A program made the translations under genes and the position numbers. The notes under the pieces were generated by a model that saw only the letters and a list, made by a program, of their open reading frames with translations, was not told the origin of the DNA and ran no database searches. From DATJSJ01 sp035504175 (GTDB lineage Bacteria > Pseudomonadota > Alphaproteobacteria > Acetobacterales > Acetobacteraceae), in the NCBI GenBank assembly GCA_035504175.1, contig DATJSJ010000304.1:1-7153 (forward strand): DNA of 7,153 nucleotides, in the 5' to 3' direction. Below, in pieces: positions 5,725 through 7,153 of the stretch. Within the stretch, counting starts at the first letter, position 1. Each line of letters opens with the position of its first letter.

Positions 5725-7153
5725 GCGGCCGCCGCGGTGCGCGCGGCGCGCGACAGCAACACTGCATCGGCTTGCGGCAGGGCGAGCCAGCGCGCACCCG
5801 CCTCCGCCGCCAGCAGCCGCGCGTCCGCCGAGGGTCGCGGCGCGATGTCGATCAACAGCGCCGGGATGCCGGCGGCGCGGAGCGCCTTGGCGGCGGCGGC
5901 GGCATCCGCCTGGGCGCGCAGCCGGCCGGGCGTGCCGTCGCGCGCGACATTGGCCCGCGCGTCGGTCAGCAGCACGACGGATGCGGTCTCGCCGCGCCGC
6001 CGCAGCGTCGCGGCCATCGCGCATCCCGCCTCGATCCCGGCCGCGAGGGGCGTGCCGCCGCCCGCCGGCATCGCGGTGAGGCCGCGCCTGGCGCGCACCA
6101 GCGAGCCGGTGGGCGGCAGCAGCACCTCGGCGGCGCGGCCGCGGAAGGCGATCAGCGCCGCGCGATCGCGCCGCACGTAGGACTCGCCCAGCAGCAGCTC
6201 GACCGCGCCCTTCGCCTCGGCCAGCCGGTGCAGCGCGGCGGAGCCCGAGGCGTCGACGACGAAGATCGTGGTGCTGCGGATCGGCCGCTCGGTCCGGATG
6301 ACGCGGAAATCACCCGATCGTACCGCGATCCGTCCCGGCGCCCGCGATCGCAGCCGCTGCCAGGGCGCGGCGGCGCGCAGCGTCGCGACGACGTCCAGGC
6401 GCGCGTTCGGCCGCGGCATGCCCGGCCGCAGGCCGGTCGGGCGGCCGCCGCCGGTCGCCGGCGCGCGCGTGCCGGATCGCCCCGGCGCCGCCGATGCCGA
6501 TGCCGATGCCAGCGGCATTCCGTCCAGCAGATCGCGCGGCAGCGCCGCCCGCGCCGCGGCGAGGACGCGGTCGGCGAGGCGCTCGACCGGATCATCCATG
6601 GGGCGCTCGGCTCCGCCGCCCGGCGCATCTTCAGCGGGCGGCGGCGGGCCCGGATCCGAAGCGGCCTCGGTCGGTGCATCGCCGGTTTCCGGCACGATCG
6701 TGGCGCGCGGCGCCAGCACCAGCCGCGCCGCCGTGCCGGCGTCCTCGTCCGTAACGGCATCGCGCCCTTCGAGCGCCGCGATCGCCCGCGCCGCGTCGAG
6801 CGCGAACAGCACGGCGCGCGGCGAGGCGACCCCCAGCCGGGCGGCGGCGGCACACAACGCCGCCAGGATCGCATCGGTGACGGCGACGGGCCCGGGCGCC
6901 GCCGCGCGTGGGGCGGACGCCACGGCGTCACACCCGGCTTCGCGCGGCGTCACCGCATCGAGGTCGAGCCAGAAGGCGGCGCGATCGCGCAACGCCGCCG
7001 GCGCCGCCTCCTCTGCGCCGATGCCCTCGTCGAGGGCGATGATCGCGAAGCGGGCGGCGCACCAGTCCTGCAGCCCGTCGCGTTCGACCGCGATGCCGCC
7101 CGCATCCATGATTTGGGCGATGCGGGCCGCCGTCGCCGCGCCGAGGCGTTCGG
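5721..7153 (-). CDS. bchD: Magnesium chelatase subunit D (BchD), 5' end outside the window
   Basis: The frame is open from the right edge to TGA at 5723-5721, giving the last 476 residues; roughly the first 100 residues, the start of the AAA+ part, are missing. BchD forms a ring complex with the ATPase BchI that drives BchH to insert Mg into protoporphyrin IX, the entry to bacteriochlorophyll synthesis. The visible N-terminal part (7151 to about 6700) is the AAA+-like region, with ERDGL, RFAIIALDEG and RDRAAFWLDL typical of BchD. A Pro/Asp/Glu-rich linker (about 6690-6580, PPPPAEDAP) follows. The C-terminal von Willebrand A domain has a full MIDAS site: DASGS (6254-6240), Thr in GGGTPL (6053-6051) and Asp in LLTDARAN (5963-5961). 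An internal ATG at 7109 is not the real start, because family-like sequence continues upstream. It overlaps bchO by 4 bases. BchI, normally adjacent, may lie just to the right. Confidence 0.95.
   Translation of the reverse strand, partial: ERLGAATAARIAQIMDAGGIAVERDGLQDWCAARFAIIALDEGIGAEEAAPAALRDRAAFWLDLDAVTPREAGCDAVASAPRAAAPGPVAVTDAILAALCAAAARLGVASPRAVLFALDAARAIAALEGRDAVTDEDAGTAARLVLAPRATIVPETGDAPTEAASDPGPPPPAEDAPGGGAERPMDDPVERLADRVLAAARAALPRDLLDGMPLASASASAAPGRSGTRAPATGGGRPTGLRPGMPRPNARLDVVATLRAAAPWQRLRSRAPGRIAVRSGDFRVIRTERPIRSTTIFVVDASGSAALHRLAEAKGAVELLLGESYVRRDRAALIAFRGRAAEVLLPPTGSLVRARRGLTAMPAGGGTPLAAGIEAGCAMAATLRRRGETASVVLLTDARANVARDGTPGRLRAQADAAAAAKALRAAGIPALLIDIAPRPSADARLLAAEAGARWLALPQADAVLLSRAARTAAAA
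6491..6508. repeat. Three tandem copies of CCGATG within bchD
   Basis: Three exact copies of the hexamer CCGATG, followed by CC, lie inside bchD between the acidic linker and the VWA domain. On the coding strand they specify an alternating Ser-Ala run (ASASASA, residues 201-207 from the Met at 7109). The unit keeps the reading frame, so copy-number change would only lengthen or shorten a low-complexity linker. Confidence 0.7.

Noticed and set aside
4354..6180. Open frame of 608 codons on the plus strand
   Set aside because: It lies antisense to crtI, the small ORF, bchO and bchD, and its translation is an Arg/Ala/Gln/Gly-rich low-complexity string with no domain. Long open antisense frames are expected in such GC-rich coding DNA.
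1..7153. tRNA or rRNA genes, CRISPR repeats, insertion-sequence ends and phage attachment sites
   Set aside because: No spaced direct repeats, transposase motifs or tRNA-like folds were noticed on reading, and nearly every base lies in a supported coding frame.

Overview
The window is GC-rich bacterial DNA carrying one end of a photosynthesis gene cluster. bchD, bchO, crtI and crtB together indicate an anoxygenic phototroph that makes bacteriochlorophyll and carotenoids. The bchD-bchO-crtI-crtB order and the high GC content best suit an alphaproteobacterium. Acetobacteraceae, Rhodospirillales or another high-GC phototrophic lineage are all possible; this placement is inference, as no rRNA or species marker is present.

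Left part (1-1961, plus strand): the 3' end of an alpha/beta hydrolase of the homoserine O-acetyltransferase-like group is followed after 23 bases by a complete amidase-signature amidase resembling 6-aminohexanoate-cyclic-dimer hydrolase. The two look co-transcribed and catabolic, with no obvious link to photosynthesis.

Middle (1962-2020): a 59-base gap between converging genes, containing only a weak hairpin.

Right part (2021-7153, minus strand): a tightly packed operon read from right to left. It runs bchD (5' end beyond the window), bchO, an 88-codon gene for a small unrecognised membrane protein, crtI and crtB. Junctions are a GTGA overlap (bchD/bchO), directly abutting TGA-ATG (bchO/small ORF), a 4-base gap (small ORF/crtI) and a 26-base overlap (crtI/crtB). 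No internal promoter or TGT-N12-ACA PpsR/CrtJ-type operator was seen, so control probably lies upstream of the window.

The operon joins two pigment branches. BchD (with BchI and BchH elsewhere) and BchO serve magnesium insertion into protoporphyrin IX, and CrtB and CrtI make phytoene and desaturate it. The least explained element is the small three-helix membrane protein between bchO and crtI. There is also a visible rise in GC content from the amidase side to the pigment-gene side. I found no RNA genes, CRISPR arrays, insertion sequences or attachment sites.
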